Shown here: positions 1 to 24,760 of the stretch, in pieces
Layout: each line of letters starts with the position of its first letter
Position numbering within the stretch: position 1 is the stretch's first letter
DNA from: Nemopilema nomurai
Lineage: Eukaryota; Cnidaria; Scyphozoa; Rhizostomeae; Rhizostomatidae
Direction: 5' to 3'
DNA length: 64,000 nt
NCBI GenBank assembly: GCA_003864495.1
Contig: PEDN01001375.1
Coordinates: 62,001 to 126,000 of the forward strand
Translations under genes and position numbers: made by a program
The notes under the pieces: model-generated
Database searches by the model: none
Seen by the model: only the letters and a program-made list of their open reading frames with translations
Told to the model about the DNA's origin: nothing

Positions 1-9
1 ATATTTTAG

Positions 10-3000
10 TAAACGTGACATTCCGGAGCAAAACTTTCAAATGCACGAAATTCACTGCCAGAGAAATTTGAGGTTATGTCAAAAATGTGACGAGGCTGTG
101 CCTCGTTCTGAAATGGAGGATCACATGGAGGAGTTCCATGCTCTGGTCGAATGCAAATGCAAAGCAAAGATTGAAAAGTCGCAACTAGAGAAACACGTGG
201 TATACTGATGTAAAACTTCAATTTTTGCCTGAAAGAATTCCGATGCAAGCTGTCTACGTCTTTCTCCGTAGTGATAATAGGAGTGGCGCCCTTTGGTACA
301 TATATTAGCCTAAATGTAGAAAATTTAGATGAATGATATAATAGGAGTTTTGTCGTGTATAAGAGGTATCTTGGTCCAGTGTGTCGCTCCGTTCTTTAGC
401 ATTGTAACCCAGACTTGTGATCGGGGTAAAATTTTTCCCATAAATTTATACTGGAAAGATTGAAATACCCAGTACCCGAAATAGCTAGTGTAAGCACCTT
501 ATGATAGCTGTTTTATAGGTAATTTCACGGCATTGCCAATTGAGAAAATTAAGTAAAAATTAGAAGAAATAATTAATGCTTTGCATGTTTGAACGTAGGT
601 AATTCTCGTTTTCTTCTGTTTCAGAAAGAAGACTGTTTACAACGTATGGTGCCGTGTAAATTCTGCGAGGTTTCGTTGAAATTTTCAGATATGCCCGACC
701 ACGAACACGCGTGTGGAAGTAGGACTGAAAAGTGCGAAAAGTGTGGCAGCTACATCATGATTAAGTTTGCCATGTCACATGACTGTTCTACCTGCAAACC
801 AAAGCAAGCGGTTCGCCCGTTCCCGGTTTTACCCAACATCGGGTACGATTATCAGCCGGTTCCTGACGGAGCGAACTGTAGTTCTTACGTTGATGACTTG
901 AGTATGGATTCAATTTTGAACATACCGGGTACGGGAGAATCAAGCAATTCGAAACCGGACGAGGTGCCTGTTTATGGATACAGAAGGGCTAGATACAACG
1001 GAAAGGGACAGAATAAAGAGCATTTCGGCAAGAGAGATGCAACTAGGAATTGGGAGTCTGGAGATCGGGTTGCAACTGACCTTCAAGGACTGAATATCGA
1101 AGGCAGGAACATACGTAAGAAGGTTGACCGTAGCAATCGACGAATTAGGCCAAATAGCGACCAGGTAACTGAGATTAGTGGAACCCGGAAGAGTAAAGTA
1201 GCAACGGACGATAGTGCGTCGGGGCACGGCCTAAATGGATTCCAACGGGATGTATTTCCCAGAGGAAGGAATCCACAGAACAGAGATTCCGCGCGCAGCG
1301 AAGAGGTCGCTGGTGGGAGCAGAAGGTTTAGGCCGCCAAACGGCAATGACAGCGTCGCGGTTAGGAAGGGCCCGGCGCCATTGGTTGGCTCGAGAACTAC
1401 GAAAGCGAGGTCACGACCTGTGCGGATAATCCCTATAGATGTAGAAGACGAGCCGGATGAGTTGTCAAACCCCGTCGTACCCATACATGGTAAGTAATGG
1501 CTTCAAATATTCTTCTTATCGCCATTCCTGGGATCAGGGCCTTGAAATGTTCCTTACCTTACAATAGGCAAGCTTTTTAGTAGGGCAGCTCAAGAATGAT
1601 GCTTGTTTTCATTGTTTTTCGTAAGGGCTTACCCTGGCTTTACCCTGGCTTACCTCTCCGGGCTGCACAGTTTCATGGTTCAATCGATGAGACCGTAGGC
1701 AACATCGTGTTGTGACCATTGTAGCATTTGCACACTATTTATTTCAGTATTGGGTGCAATGGATAGTGCACAATGTTTTTGAATCCCCCGTTAATATGAT
1801 GAGAATATTGACAATGCATGTGATCTGGGGAAATATTGATAGATATCTACCTACATTCAATAGCTTTTTGCCCCCTGGAGGCTTGCGATGTATACCTGCA
1901 GTGAATTCTGTATTCCTATCAGCCGTTTTATGCAGGCTGTCCTGGGTTGGTTGCGTTTGACGAAGTGCGGTTTACTTGTGTGCTTGCAATAAGTGTCTCG
2001 GTTGTTTGCCTTTCAGATGATATTGACGTTGATGCTAGCAATGCGTCGGATGACACCTTTCACCTGCCTTGTGAGATTTGCGAGACTCCTATACCGGCAC
2101 ACGAGCTGGAGAAACACCAGGTGAATGAAATTATGGATAAACATTATTGCTCTACTCATTTTCTAGAGAATGAATCCATAAAAATCGTCAAATCTATTCG
2201 TCGGTGTTCGTCAAGGACTTTTTAATTTGCATGACTAAGTTGTCTGTGAAGAGATTCTGTAGTTTTTACTTTAAAATCTTCATGGTTTCTTCTTCTAGGA
2301 AATTTGTCTTGCCGAACAGGAAGATGCCTTTAGAACATTTCATTCGGAAGTATCTTCAAATGTGCCGATAACAGAAAATCAAGAGCCTATTGTTATAGAT
2401 GAGAAAAGTGAGGGAATTGGTAAGGCATTCTTTTTTCCTCAACTAGCGCTCTTCCTTTCCCTTCCCAGCATTCATCTTTTTCTTTGTCCAGCTTTCTTCT
2501 TTACCTTTGTGAGTATTCTTCTTTCTCTTCCCAGCTTTCTTCTTTACCTTTGCGAGTATTCTTCTTTATTTCTTCAAGCGTTCATCTTTTCCTTTTTCAA
2601 GCATTCTTCTTTATCTTAACTAGCATTCCTCTTTACCTTTGTGAGTATTCTTCTTTCCCTTCCCAGCTTTCTTCTTTACCTTTGCGAGTATTCTTCTTTA
2701 TTTCTTCAAGCGTTCATATTTTCCTTTTTCCAGCATTCTTCTTTACCTTAACTAGCATTGCTCTCTACCTTCCCAAGCTTTCATCTTTATTTCTTCCAGC
2801 TATCTTTCTCACCTCAACTAGCATTCTTATTTACCTTTCAAGCTTTCTTCTTCGCGTTTCTCCTTCTTCACGAAGCGCTCTCGCGATTCACCACAGTTAT
2901 CTTTAGTTTCAACCTGCTGTGCTCGTCGAATGTAACTGCGTTATGTTGTTTGCAATGGTGAAGAAATCTGTGAAGAGTTTTGTTTTTTAGATGACGAACC

Positions 3001-4588
3001 CTTGATACCTTGTGAGTTTTGTAAAGAGGTATTTCCGTCAAACTCGACCATTCTTCATCAGGTAAGTCGTGCTACAGGTTTATGACTTTCCTTAGAGATT
3101 ATACAAAAATTCTGTTTCATACTTTCATCTTCAACAGTAAGTTTTTAAGGTGACCGGTGTAAGGTAGAGTGTAAGACTCGTGTATAATTGTAGAAGCTGG
3201 GAATAGCCTACTCTCAAGTTTCTAATTGTAGGGGGGTGGTTTTCAAGTCTAATAAAGTGGGGGTCATAATAGATTGAAGTGCTTAGAGTTTCCAAAATTT
3301 TTAACTGAACAATGGGGCAATTTTCAAAATTTCAGGAAAGCCTGTTACAGACAACCGCTGGTGGCTTTTATGGAGAAGGGGGGATCAAAAGGAATACAAG
3401 AACGCTTATTAGCAATTTTAATAACCAGGCCTTGAAAGTGGCCATTATTCCTTTGCTTAATTTCCTTGTACGTTGTCGGCATTTTAAAGGACCAGTTCCA
3501 TTACACAGTCGTCAGACGTAGGCTGTAATAGGGAACTTAATCTCAAATGCTGAAAAGTGGGTTGGCAGGCATCGGCTGTGCCTCCTAGTTCATATGTCTA
3601 TGAAATTACCCTTTTTGCTCTTTGTAACCCCACGTTGATCGATCGACCCACACTTTTGCATTTTCAGAAGGGTCATTTTTCCTACCAACCTCAGCCTGCC
3701 TTGACTTGCACAAGCCTTCCTTCTGCTGTCTCTTTGCAGACATGTTCCTGCTCTCCCTTTCAATGGCAGAAATGTCAATTTGTCGCCACTGATCACGGTT
3801 TCTCTTTGCAGCCATACTGCAGCATGAATCCACAACGGCACCAACTGGATGAAAGCATCAGCATTCTAAACGATACCACTGGACCTTCTTCGCTCCCTAG
3901 TGATACCCATGGCTTTTGGCAATCTCAGCTGGACCCCCAAAGACTTGACAACCTAGACCCCTTCCAGGTTCTTAATTCACATACTACTGATGTCCCATTT
4001 GACACAGGGCTCCCTCGCTGGGGAACCACTAGTCCACCCTTTGGGGGGCTCGATGAAGATGATGTAATGATAGATGACACAACAAACAACCAAGGTTAGA
4101 GCAATTATACGCAAAGATTCAAGTTTCGTTTTAGTTCCTTATAGGTAATTGGATTTTTGCAATGATTTTGCAAGAAATAGTCAAGTTTTTGACAATGTGT
4201 AGAGACAGGATTTTGTTGGCTAGAGCATTGTGATGTACTTGTTCCAGAAATCGATTCTCAGAAAATTGACAGGGGGCTGTTGATTGCTGCTCGAATTTTT
4301 TCCCCACTCAAATTAACACATCAAAAAGATTCTGCTGCTCTTAGCAATACGCCATGATGATGCAATTTATCATGACGTCATCTCAACTCATTGGTACTAT
4401 GCCTCATAGCAATGGCCTCGTGTTCTATTAGCTTATGCATTTGCAGTAGTTGTCCTTGTAGGCATGTGTCTTTTAATGCTATGTTCGGTACATGTTCCCT
4501 TTTTGCTAGTTCATTCTATGACACTTTTGCAGGTGACAGAAGCTCCCCGACTCCCAGAAACAGAGGCTGGCGCTTTGACGAGTCCTAG
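10..4588 (+). CDS. TRAFD1: TRAF-type zinc finger protein, TRAFD1/FLN29-like (5' end missing)
   Basis: Coding exons 10-199, 625-1489, 2017-2120, 2299-2419, 2991-3061, 3668-4094 and 4533-4588 (stop TAG) join in frame to 610 residues; the start lies left of the window. The first exon and the start of the second carry Cys/His pairs of TRAF-type fingers, including EIHCQRN, LCQKC, EEFHALVEC and MVPCKFCE. Two later exons hold the short fingers HLPCEICETPIPAHELEKHQ and LIPCEFCKEVFPS...LHHQ. This order, clustered N-terminal fingers followed by spaced CxxC...H fingers in a disordered chain, is that of TRAFD1, a negative-feedback regulator of Toll-like and TRAF6 signalling in vertebrates. Residues between the fingers are Arg/Ser/Asp-rich and look unstructured; exon 6 is Ser/Pro/Gln-rich and lineage-specific. 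Family assignment is firm; a role in innate immunity here is inferred. XAF1 is the main alternative, but it is shorter. Confidence 0.82.
2509..2772. repeat. 132-bp tandem duplication of pyrimidine-rich DNA in an intron
   Basis: Two adjacent copies (2509-2640 and 2641-2772) begin with GTGAGTATTCTTCTTT and share nearly all bases. Each is itself built of degenerate units such as TTCTTCTTTACC and AGCATTC. Pyrimidine-rich flanks extend to about 2430 and 2870. The open frames crossing it (Ser/Phe/Leu-rich) reflect composition, not a gene. It sits in intron 4 of the TRAFD1-like gene. Confidence 0.85.
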
Positions 4589-7500
4589 CTACATTATTTA
4601 ACAATTCTGTCTTGGCGTTGTGGTTCATCAAAGAGTTTGCTATTTAGATTCATATGAAATAATTGCCAAATATCAATTTATTAACAGTTAGTTTAAGCGA
4701 TTGTAAATATTGCTTATTATTGCTTTGTACTAGAATATAGATTTCTTTGTAAACCAATCTCTGTATACAATTCTATGATTAAATGAAACGAGTTATTGGC
4801 TAAATGAAGCTTCTTGCTATTCTTTTATGTGTTCCCTGATTACGTAACAGTGACGCAGTATCTGTAGATTGCTTCCCTGTTGTTGCCAAGGTTACCCGTT
4901 GTTATGACTACGGTTTGCGAGTTGTGTGTACTCAGCTTAGTTCCGCTTTGTTCACCAAAACCAAGACTTGTTCACCATGGAGTTGAATATAACTTCGTGC
5001 CCTGGACCTGCAATGAATATTCTCGCGCTTTTGCCCTTATGCCTTATACTAAAGTTGTGTTTCAGCCCACCTTAAAGTTGCTGCTTTTAGAGCCTTGCAA
5101 TATGTAATCGTTGGAGGTATTTTTAGCCCAAGGGTACTCAAAATTTACTTTGAAAAATTATTCGAGGTGGAATGTTTTGTGTATATTATTGCATTGGAAG
5201 TTACGTTTTCAACGAACTGATTTGAGAGGAACCAACGGTGCTACTTGTAGGTAAAGCAGCCAAATATTAGTTTTCTTTACGAATGAACACCGAGGACGGA
5301 TTGAAGCCATCGAGAAAAATTCAAAGTTCTCTCTAAACCAACAAACTTTCATAGACTGCATACCATATCTGCTTGAAGTGCTTGCCATTCCTCAATGCTT
5401 TCTAATATTTTTGCTTTTTAAATTTATCTAAAACGTGCAAATCAGCGCCGTGCTAGCCACACGCTCTATTCAATGCAGGAAAGTCCCTTTTCAACGATTT
5501 TAAACACCCTTTTATCTACAGGGGAATTGTCTATCTTTTCAGCAATTGAGGCTTTTAGATCGCTGGTGGCAGGTGGACATCTTTTCAGTTGATTAGTTCT
5601 CTTTGTATAAGAACTGGTTGTAGCAGTTTCTAAAGTACAAAGTTTCGGGGAAAATGAAAGTATCTCCCCCTCCCATCATTTTCTCTTCGAATTTAGACGA
5701 ATCAGTAAATCGATCCTGGAGAGAATTGGGGGCGCATCTTCCATCCCAGTTTCGCAGTTATAACATCTTTTCAGTTGACAAGTTCTCTTCTTACCCAACC
5801 CAAGACTCCAGCCTCGATTTAACGTTTTTCTGTGCATCGATTTCTTTACCGACATTGTGGCTATGACGTTGTGAGCAAAATATTTTTAAGGCCATGTAGA
5901 AAGAAATAGGAAAAGAGTTTATAAGTAGGAAAAAAGGAGGTCAAATATTATATAATTGATTTTGCTCACTAGGGCCCTGACTATGAATTTATTATTGAAA
6001 TCTTATATTACCCTTATATATGTAGTCTTCAGACCTTCAAACTCAAATCACAGGTCTATTGATTCTTTGCAGCTTCTATAATCAAATAAAATTCAAAATG
6101 CTTCAAATATTGGAAAGTAATTAAAAGGTCTGCTTTAAGGTCATTTTCCCTTTTTGTGTCCCTACTCGTCGCAGTTTTGTTCCGGGATAAAAGTCAAGAT
6201 CGGTTGAGTAATTTACCTTTAAACCCATTTACGCAGGTGATTAGAGCTGTATTCGCACATTGACCTGAAATTTGACCGGAAATGAATTCGGAAAGAGGTC
6301 CTTTCGGGCAAGGGGGTCGTGTTTTCAATGGAGCTCTTTGTCATGTCATTCTTTGGATTCCGCATGCATAATTTGAAACATTCTTTTACTTCGTCTATTA
6401 TGACAATTGATGCGCTTAATACTCCATAATTCGGACTTTCGATTTCTTGTGTGTACAATCCTTGGCTTGAGCAACAGCCATCTGACGTAAGAGCTGTTGG
6501 CAGCCAGGCAGTGGAGATGAGGCACTTTCATCGAATGTGTTCCTCTGTGTCACGGAAAAGCCTTATCATACAAAATTTACTCTAATTCGGACCACTCCTT
6601 GGTGCGTGACCTTTCGTGCAAAGTTCGTATAGTGCTTTGGAGGGTGGCTCACGGGGGCACAACCATCGATTTTGGTAGGGCTAGACTTTCTATTGGGAGA
6701 TGATCCACGGAAAAGCATTCAGCTTCAGGAAACATTTCACCAAGCTCACTTAGTAAAAAGGCTTGCAAATAAAAGGGTTTTTTGGTGCGAACTTTAATGT
6801 GTTCATAAAAAAGCTTCAAGGGGTGACCTTAACGGGGAACAAGTAGGCTCAGCTTCTCTGGTGGTAGACAAAATGCCGCTAATTTCATTTGTTAGACATA
6901 TCAGCTACTTTATGACAAGAACTCTCTGTAAACTGAATTTGAAAACTTAATCTTAACAACTTTCCCATCTTAACTTCATGATAGCATATAATGTTGATAC
7001 ATGCATTAACTGCAGAAAAATAACATATTTAATTGAAAAATCTTTGCATGGGCCAGTCTTTCCTGTGTGTCCTCCAATGAAAGGGCAAGACATGACGTTT
7101 TTATTCCACAGTTTCGTCAACAAATAAGCTCTTGCCAAGGTTCAGATCTTAAAAAAATCCAATTAGCTCAATGAATAACTCTTAATTTACATTAGCATGC
7201 ATAAACCTCTCCACTTGAAGTTGAAAAATGTAGAACGGAAATCTTTTGTGAATAAGCTGGACTCAGTCAAATGCTGTAAGCTTGCCAGTTTCAGCACAAA
7301 TCACTTGTGAATTGCACTGAGAACAGAAAGATGATTTAAGGGCACTGGCAATTTAAGGGGTTGGAGATGTAGTGCGCACATGTTTTCGACCTCTGATCTT
7401 TACTGATTTCGTTTCTTCTACCTGTGGGTATTGAATTCTGATATCTAAGCTGTCCCTTTTGCTTGATAATGAACATGCTATTGCAATGAAAAGTTGTTCA

Positions 7501-7768
7501 AATGATTAATAAAATAGAAAAATACTGGTGGTTCTGTTTGCCAATGATTGAAAATTGACTCACTCTCCTCAGGACATTCGCGAGAATCAATGATAAAAAT
7601 GACGTGACCCCCTGGATTTTTTCCTCTCACCGGCGACAACCCAAAAGTGCGTGCATTGTTATCGGGCTCTGCTGAGAAAACATAAAATAGTGCTGTAATG
7701 AAGTAAAAGTCATTCAGAAGAGCACACAAACACACTTGCTTGGATACTGTTGTGAAATTGTCATTACA
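4589..7768. other. Intergenic region between the TRAFD1-like gene and S6 kinase
   Basis: The stretch contains the 3' UTR of the TRAFD1-like gene and, at its right end, the promoter and 5' UTR of S6 kinase. Only short unconvincing open frames occur. A 27-base direct repeat (5578-5604 and 5763-5789, two mismatches, around CATCTTTTCAGTTGA) is the only repeat noticed. No GC-rich promoter palindrome is seen near the S6K start. Confidence 0.6.
4778..4783 (+). terminator. Candidate polyadenylation signal ATTAAA of the TRAFD1-like gene
   Basis: ATTAAA lies 190 bases after the stop codon of the TRAFD1-like gene in AT-rich sequence. It is the commonest variant of the canonical signal. No cleavage data are available. 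Confidence 0.45.
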
Positions 7769-19391
<11,623 letters not shown>

Positions 19392-19697
19392 GCTCACCTC
19401 GCTAGTTAGTATGTTATATTTCAATTCTAGTGGAAGACCATTGCCCCAGTTTCCTGCATTCAATATGACTTTGTGCTCTTAGACGGGCCATTGCCACGAT
19501 TGTTTCTTCCCTTGGCCATTGTTTTGATGCTTGTGTGGAAACCAAGATAGGGAACCATATTGGCGCAGAATCATGTCTCAAACTTTATCCTTCACTCTCT
19601 TCAACAATTTGGAAAATTTCGACCTGGTTATTATGAATGAAATGGTACGCAATGCAATCTATTGAACAGCCGCGTTTCTTGGAAAAACAAGATGCTT

Positions 19698-19825
19698 CAC
19701 GTGATTGCTGTATCATTCGATTGCTGTACCACGTGATTGATGTTCAATGTGATTGATGTTCCACGTGATTGATGTTCCATGTTATTGATGTTCCACGTGA
19801 TTGCTGTATCACGTGGTTGCAGCTT
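19698..19825. repeat. Eight-copy 16-bp tandem array carrying CACGTG E-boxes
   Basis: Units start at 19698, 19714, 19730, 19746, 19762, 19778, 19794 and 19810 and resemble CACGTGATTGATGTTC. Perfect CACGTG palindromes are at 19698, 19730, 19762, 19794 and 19810; the alternate units carry CATTCG, AATGTG and CATGTT. A sixth CACGTG follows at 19846. The alternation gives a 32-bp higher-order period. The array begins 307 bases after the S6K stop, so it may be in the 3' UTR. Confidence 0.9.
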
Positions 19826-20794
19826 CATTGGTCTATCTATTGCTTCACGTGCATTTTGTTGGGATGTGCTGTTGCACGGACTCGCGATTGGAGACGGTGC
19901 AATTCACTTTTGGTTTTGATAAAATCAGCCAGAATGCACATGTACTTCTAGAAACGAGACAGATTGGCAAAATGGCGGCACTCGAAGAGACTGGGGCATG
20001 CCTATATTTGGATTAGCTGCATTTTCCTCGTAGTTTTTGGTCAAAATGTTTAGAAGCAAATTTGACTCTATTTATCGCTATGATTGTCAGATATATTTAT
20101 ATGTCGAATAACTATTGTATTTTCTACAAGGTTTAATTTATAACAAAATTTGATCGTTTTTACTTCGCATTCATTTAACGAGGTAGATGTTCGTTTTAGA
20201 TATGAAAGGGGCCTAGCATCACAGTAAGTGGCGTGGGGAAGCTTCGATCGTATTTTCTAGAAGATTTCCCCCAGATAGGGCCAGAGGCTCCCATGATAGG
20301 TGTGTTTGTTTAGAATTCGGCAGCAATGTTGAATTTTTCTGCGCCAAGACGCAGAACGCATTGCAGGATTGAGTTAGTTCCTGGATATTAGTCCAGTCCC
20401 TTATTACAGCCGCGCCTTCTATTGACCGATGAATAGACTCGAGCTCGTGGCATTTGCCGTGAAGCCTCGCCTTCATAACTATTGACACAAGTAGACGGCC
20501 TATGTTGCTGGACATTCGAAGTTCTATAGACACGTGCTTGAAACCCGTCTTTGGCAACTTGTGTGCCTTTCGGTCTAATTGAAAGAAGCCTGGTGAAAAT
20601 ACAGGAATCTCGAGGGGGAGGGGGGGGGCTCCTGACCCTTACTGTGTTGCTACGTCCCTGCTTTATCAACGGGTTTTATTTTTTACACGCAATTAATTAT
20701 GTTTTCACCAAACTTTTTGGTTCTTACAGCTTGTATAGTGAACACTGATATTTCTTGTTGGGAACCATGAAAGCTTAAAAAGTCGTACGGGTCC

Positions 20795-20870
20795 TAGATT
20801 GATTGATTGATTGATGGTTGACTATCGATTGATTGATGATTTGGTGATTGTTTAGCGATTAATGATTGAT
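20795..20870. repeat. (GATT)n-type imperfect microsatellite
   Basis: Runs of GATT with interruptions (GATTGATTGATTGATTGATG, then CGATTGATTGATGATTTGG and a last ATTGATTATTG). Low-complexity DNA with no coding value. Confidence 0.8.
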
Positions 20871-22604
20871 TATTGTTGGCTTATGTCACATCAGTTTTCA
20901 GAGACTGAAATATTTCAATCTAGATTTGCGAAGAATTATATACACAGTTGTCTCAGGCTATCAGCATTCCCGACAATTCCTGGATTGCTTAAAACGCAGA
21001 ATCTTTGCTATGGGCACTTACGAAATCTCCATTCTAGCTGTGGCATGCCAACGTTTGATCCTCTATTTAGGACGATAACTGCATTTCTGCAGCCTCCTTT
21101 TCAGTAGGAAACAATTTGGGGCTTGATGACGAAACCAAGACGTTATGTTTCTTTAATAAGAGATATCACTAGGAATTATCGTCGAATATTTAAGCTCAAT
21201 ATTATTTTGTAGATAATGTTCCTTTGCTTCGTGACGCACATTATTAGCATTCGTTTTAGCTGCCTAAATGCAAGCGGTTATAAAGACTATGTTTGTATTG
21301 CATTATAAATTTTCCGATATTCATTAATATAGTTTTTTGTGGAGAGGCGATATTGTTGCGACTGATCGAATTTAGTATTCCTTTCGCAGCCGTTAGAAAA
21401 GGGCTGTTGGAATTTCGGGATACGCCCATATACAGTTAATCTTATATATTTCCAGGACGATTCATGTTAATTATCCTGTATAGATAAAAAAATAAAGAAT
21501 ATGTCTGGCGTTATGGCTTTCCAGGGCCTTCAAATACCTAACCTATTAAGTCGACTGCAAGGATTCGGTTATGGCTTTGATTTCAGTTGGATGCACGATT
21601 CGGTGTAATGTACTGTCACGAGAGGCTATGTTTAGCAACATCCCCCACGTCGACCATATTTTCCATTGCTAAACAGGGCCCAATTCATCACACCGCCCAA
21701 TTTGTCTGCATGATCAATAAAGGCTATGTAATACATACTGCCGCTACCTAAACAAGTAAAGACGTCTCCTTCAAGCTCCTTCGCATTTTGGCGGGGAGCA
21801 GCTCTTGCTTAGCCTAATGTTTTCAAGTGTCCCCCAAGCTTTCTCCGGACATTCTGCTTCTGCTTATGTATATATATAAATTATCGGTTTTCATCAATTC
21901 GTAGTTCCATCTCAAATTGATTGTAATTTATGGAAGATAATTAGCGTTTTGAAAAGTGGATATTTAGTATAACTATTGGAATTTTGCATGTTCTTGAAGT
22001 TTTTCAACTTTTCTGTGTCTTTTCTGCGGAAAACAGAGTATAAAGTAATCCTCACTCCACTCTGATTGCGCATCTGGGAAAAGAAATTTCGAATAACTAT
22101 TTTCTTTCTGGTTTCCTTGCAGCATGTGAACTGTTTTCGTTAATGGACGTAGACCATCAAGTATTATTTGAGATCACCATTTTCCATAAGACTTCTCTAC
22201 TTTAGCAAAACAAACTAAGAAATGATTGTTCGGGTACAAATTTAAAGTTGCTGGACACTGCATACCACGAGAGTTTTCTGAAGTCTCAACGTCCTAATTG
22301 TATAGAGGTCGGAGGGGCGTGAACTCCGTCTTCCAGAAATTTTGCATGGCCATGTCAATTTATTAACACCCCCTTATTATGTTTTTCACGCAAAGTCGCC
22401 CTATCCCTCGCCCAGCTTTCATTTCCCCCTTCATGAACTGTTCCTTTGCCTTTCATTTGTGTCCTCGGGTCGAAACGAGGCCTCAAAGCAGACCCCAGCC
22501 AACAACAGAGGACGCTATTTTCCCGCTACATAGCAACCATCCAACAGTCGCTACAAAAGTTTTGCAGAAAAGAAACTCTGTTTTGCATTGTAGAAACTGC
22601 GAGA

Positions 22605-24760
22605 ATGGATTCTGTTGTATTTGGTCGCGAGTATCCAACTGAAGATCAAGTTGCTCAGGCGAGAGACATTTTGAAACCCCCAGGAATTCTTTCTAAGGTA
22701 TGTTGGTAAAACACCTTCAAGTCAAGTTTGAATGGTGGCCTAGGCCTAAAAAGAACACAACAATGTAGATGCCTAAGGTATCACGTCGGGGAGTGATTTT
22801 ATATCATGTTGTTTAGAGATAGACATCAAATTGTTTTATTAAGTGAATTTAATCATTCCTTGCCAAACCAAATGAAATAAATATTGTTCAAAAAGTTCGT
22901 AATTAGGGAGAGTTTTTTAATAGCAAACTAAACTACCAATTATTTGTAAAACGGCGTCAATAGCAGATACCGTTTTTCTTATTTTCCTTTCATTCATTTC
23001 CAGGCCTACAACAAGGTGCAACTCAAGAAAGTAGAGGTAGGGCTAGAGGGCTAGTTACATATTGTTGAATTCTTAATTTAAGGTATAGATGGAAGAGAAG
23101 TGTCATGACTTTACCATTTTGGCATAAATGCAAGTACTTAAAAACTTTTTCAAAGGGTGTAGACTTATTAAAGTTAATACTAAGCCTCCACAAGAAAGCT
23201 TCATGTATCAACAGTATCAAACTGAGCTTTCAGAAAGATCTTTTCTGATCAAGAATATATGCACCAGACATTTGGCATGCTTCAAATATTTTCTTCAAAT
23301 CAAACTTTTTATTTTTTACAAAATCAATATTTTAAGCCAGTTTAAATGCAATGCAAATAGCCCTTTTTGTTAGTCAAAACTTGTTGTATTTTAATTTTTA
23401 TGACATATTCACGGTTATGGGTCTTTTTCCATAGCGTGACTTTCCTATTGATGCAAAACCCAATTCCCAAGAAGCTTTAGTGAAAAAGTTCCAAACAGAT
23501 AGATTGACAATGACTGGAGCCACAACTGAAATACCATATTTTCAGGTTAAAACAACAGTAAGTTAATTATGTTTCTAGCAATCTCTTTGTTTGACTTAAT
23601 ATCTCAAATAAATTACCAGTCACTATTGAATTTTTCATAAAAACCAGAATTTTCAGCATTTTGTGATAACACCAACATTTTATAGACCTAAATATATTTA
23701 CAGAGTTGGTTTCCACCATGTAAAAAGGCTGTTCAAGTTCTTTGACCAATTTTGTATCTTTCTGATAATAACTGTGAAATCTTTGACTGAGAATGTTAAA
23801 GGAAAGAAAAAATCACAAAAGACAATAGTGAGCCTTTATGAAAAGCTTCTAAGAGTTTATGAAATATGGCTGTCAAAAGGTGCCTGGAGGATGTTTAAAA
23901 GAAACATGTTTTGTTAAAGACTGTTGTTTCAAACTATGATGAGAGATATGGCATTTGCTAAGCATTTAAAATGATGTAAACCTAACAACTATCAGGTATA
24001 ACAACTACCAGGTACAAGGTATAATTCTAGCTGCCTTGTTTTTTTAGCACAAAGTCCCATCAACATATGACAGAATAAAACATATGGAGGCTGGGTATAA
24101 TCCAAAGCTTCACAGAGATGACAGAGAACATGCAAAATTAAGAGGATTGAATGTCAATATTGAGGTTTGTAATGCAAATAGTGTTTCTTTTCATCTTGCT
24201 CTGTTCTCAACATTCCTGTGACTTTTTTGCTTTCAAACTAGAATTCTAGCAGCTGAGACTTCCAAAAATTCATGTTTCATCATTATTATTATCTTTGAAA
24301 CTGTATTTTTCTCCACTGTTATAGCCTCTAGTATTGTATGTTGATGTTCAGGGTATTTTCAAGGATTTTTTACTAGTTAGCCATTTGAGAAAAGGGCACT
24401 TACATAGATGCAAAATGTACACATTATCAGGCTTCCAAAAGTACTCTTAAAATGTTGCTGTCAGTAGAATGAATAAAGTGATCTACAACTAGTCTACAAC
24501 TAAGAGTATCCCTTTTGAAGATCAGTAGAGATATTTTATCTTTGAAATGCAGGTCTAGGTCATGCAAAGGTTTATTAAGAGAGTATTTTTAATTCGATTC
24601 ATAGGAAAAATCTTTGACAGTACCAAAGCTATCATCATCAACATATGGTCACCCAGTGCGATCTCAAATTGACTATCCTTCAAGAACTCATTCACATGTT
24701 GAGGTCTGTCAAAAAGACTTTTTTCGTCTCACTGGCACTAATATTGGGAAGGAGGAGTAA
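22605..24760 (+). CDS. CFAP90: CFAP90-like ciliary protein (C5orf49 family), complete
   Basis: Exons 22605-22697, 23004-23036, 23435-23557, 24048-24164 and 24605-24760 join to 522 nt, 173 residues. The C-terminal half has the pattern I associate with the C5orf49/CFAP90 family: an aromatic PYF, then STYDRI (88-93), GYNPKLHRDDREH (99-111), GLNVN (116-120), VPKLSSSTYG (128-137) and a closing DFFRLTGTNI (160-169). In vertebrates that protein is a microtubule inner protein of axonemal doublets. There is no signal peptide or membrane segment, and the sequence is basic and probably extended, as is usual for such fibre-like proteins. Residues 1-75 are not recognised. Family recognition is from memory of motifs, so an allied cilia-associated family remains possible. 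Confidence 0.6.

Larger units (their letters stand above)
19392..22604. other. Intergenic region downstream of S6 kinase
   Basis: Holds the S6K 3' UTR and the upstream region of the CFAP90-like gene. It contains the 16-bp E-box array (19698-19825), a YY1-type word AAAATGGCGGC (19969-19979), a G-rich run (20611-20629), and GATT repeats (about 20795-20870). AATAAA occurs at 21491-21496 and 21717-21722, but neither can be tied to a transcript. Short ORFs here lack recognisable domains. Confidence 0.55.

Noticed and set aside
2362..2961. Three overlapping Ser/Phe/Leu-rich open frames
   Set aside because: They result from the pyrimidine-rich 132-bp tandem repeat in an intron.
20219..20669. Two minus-strand open frames of 112 and 93 codons
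   Set aside because: Overlapping frames without domain content, crossing a G-rich run; no promoter or splice context.
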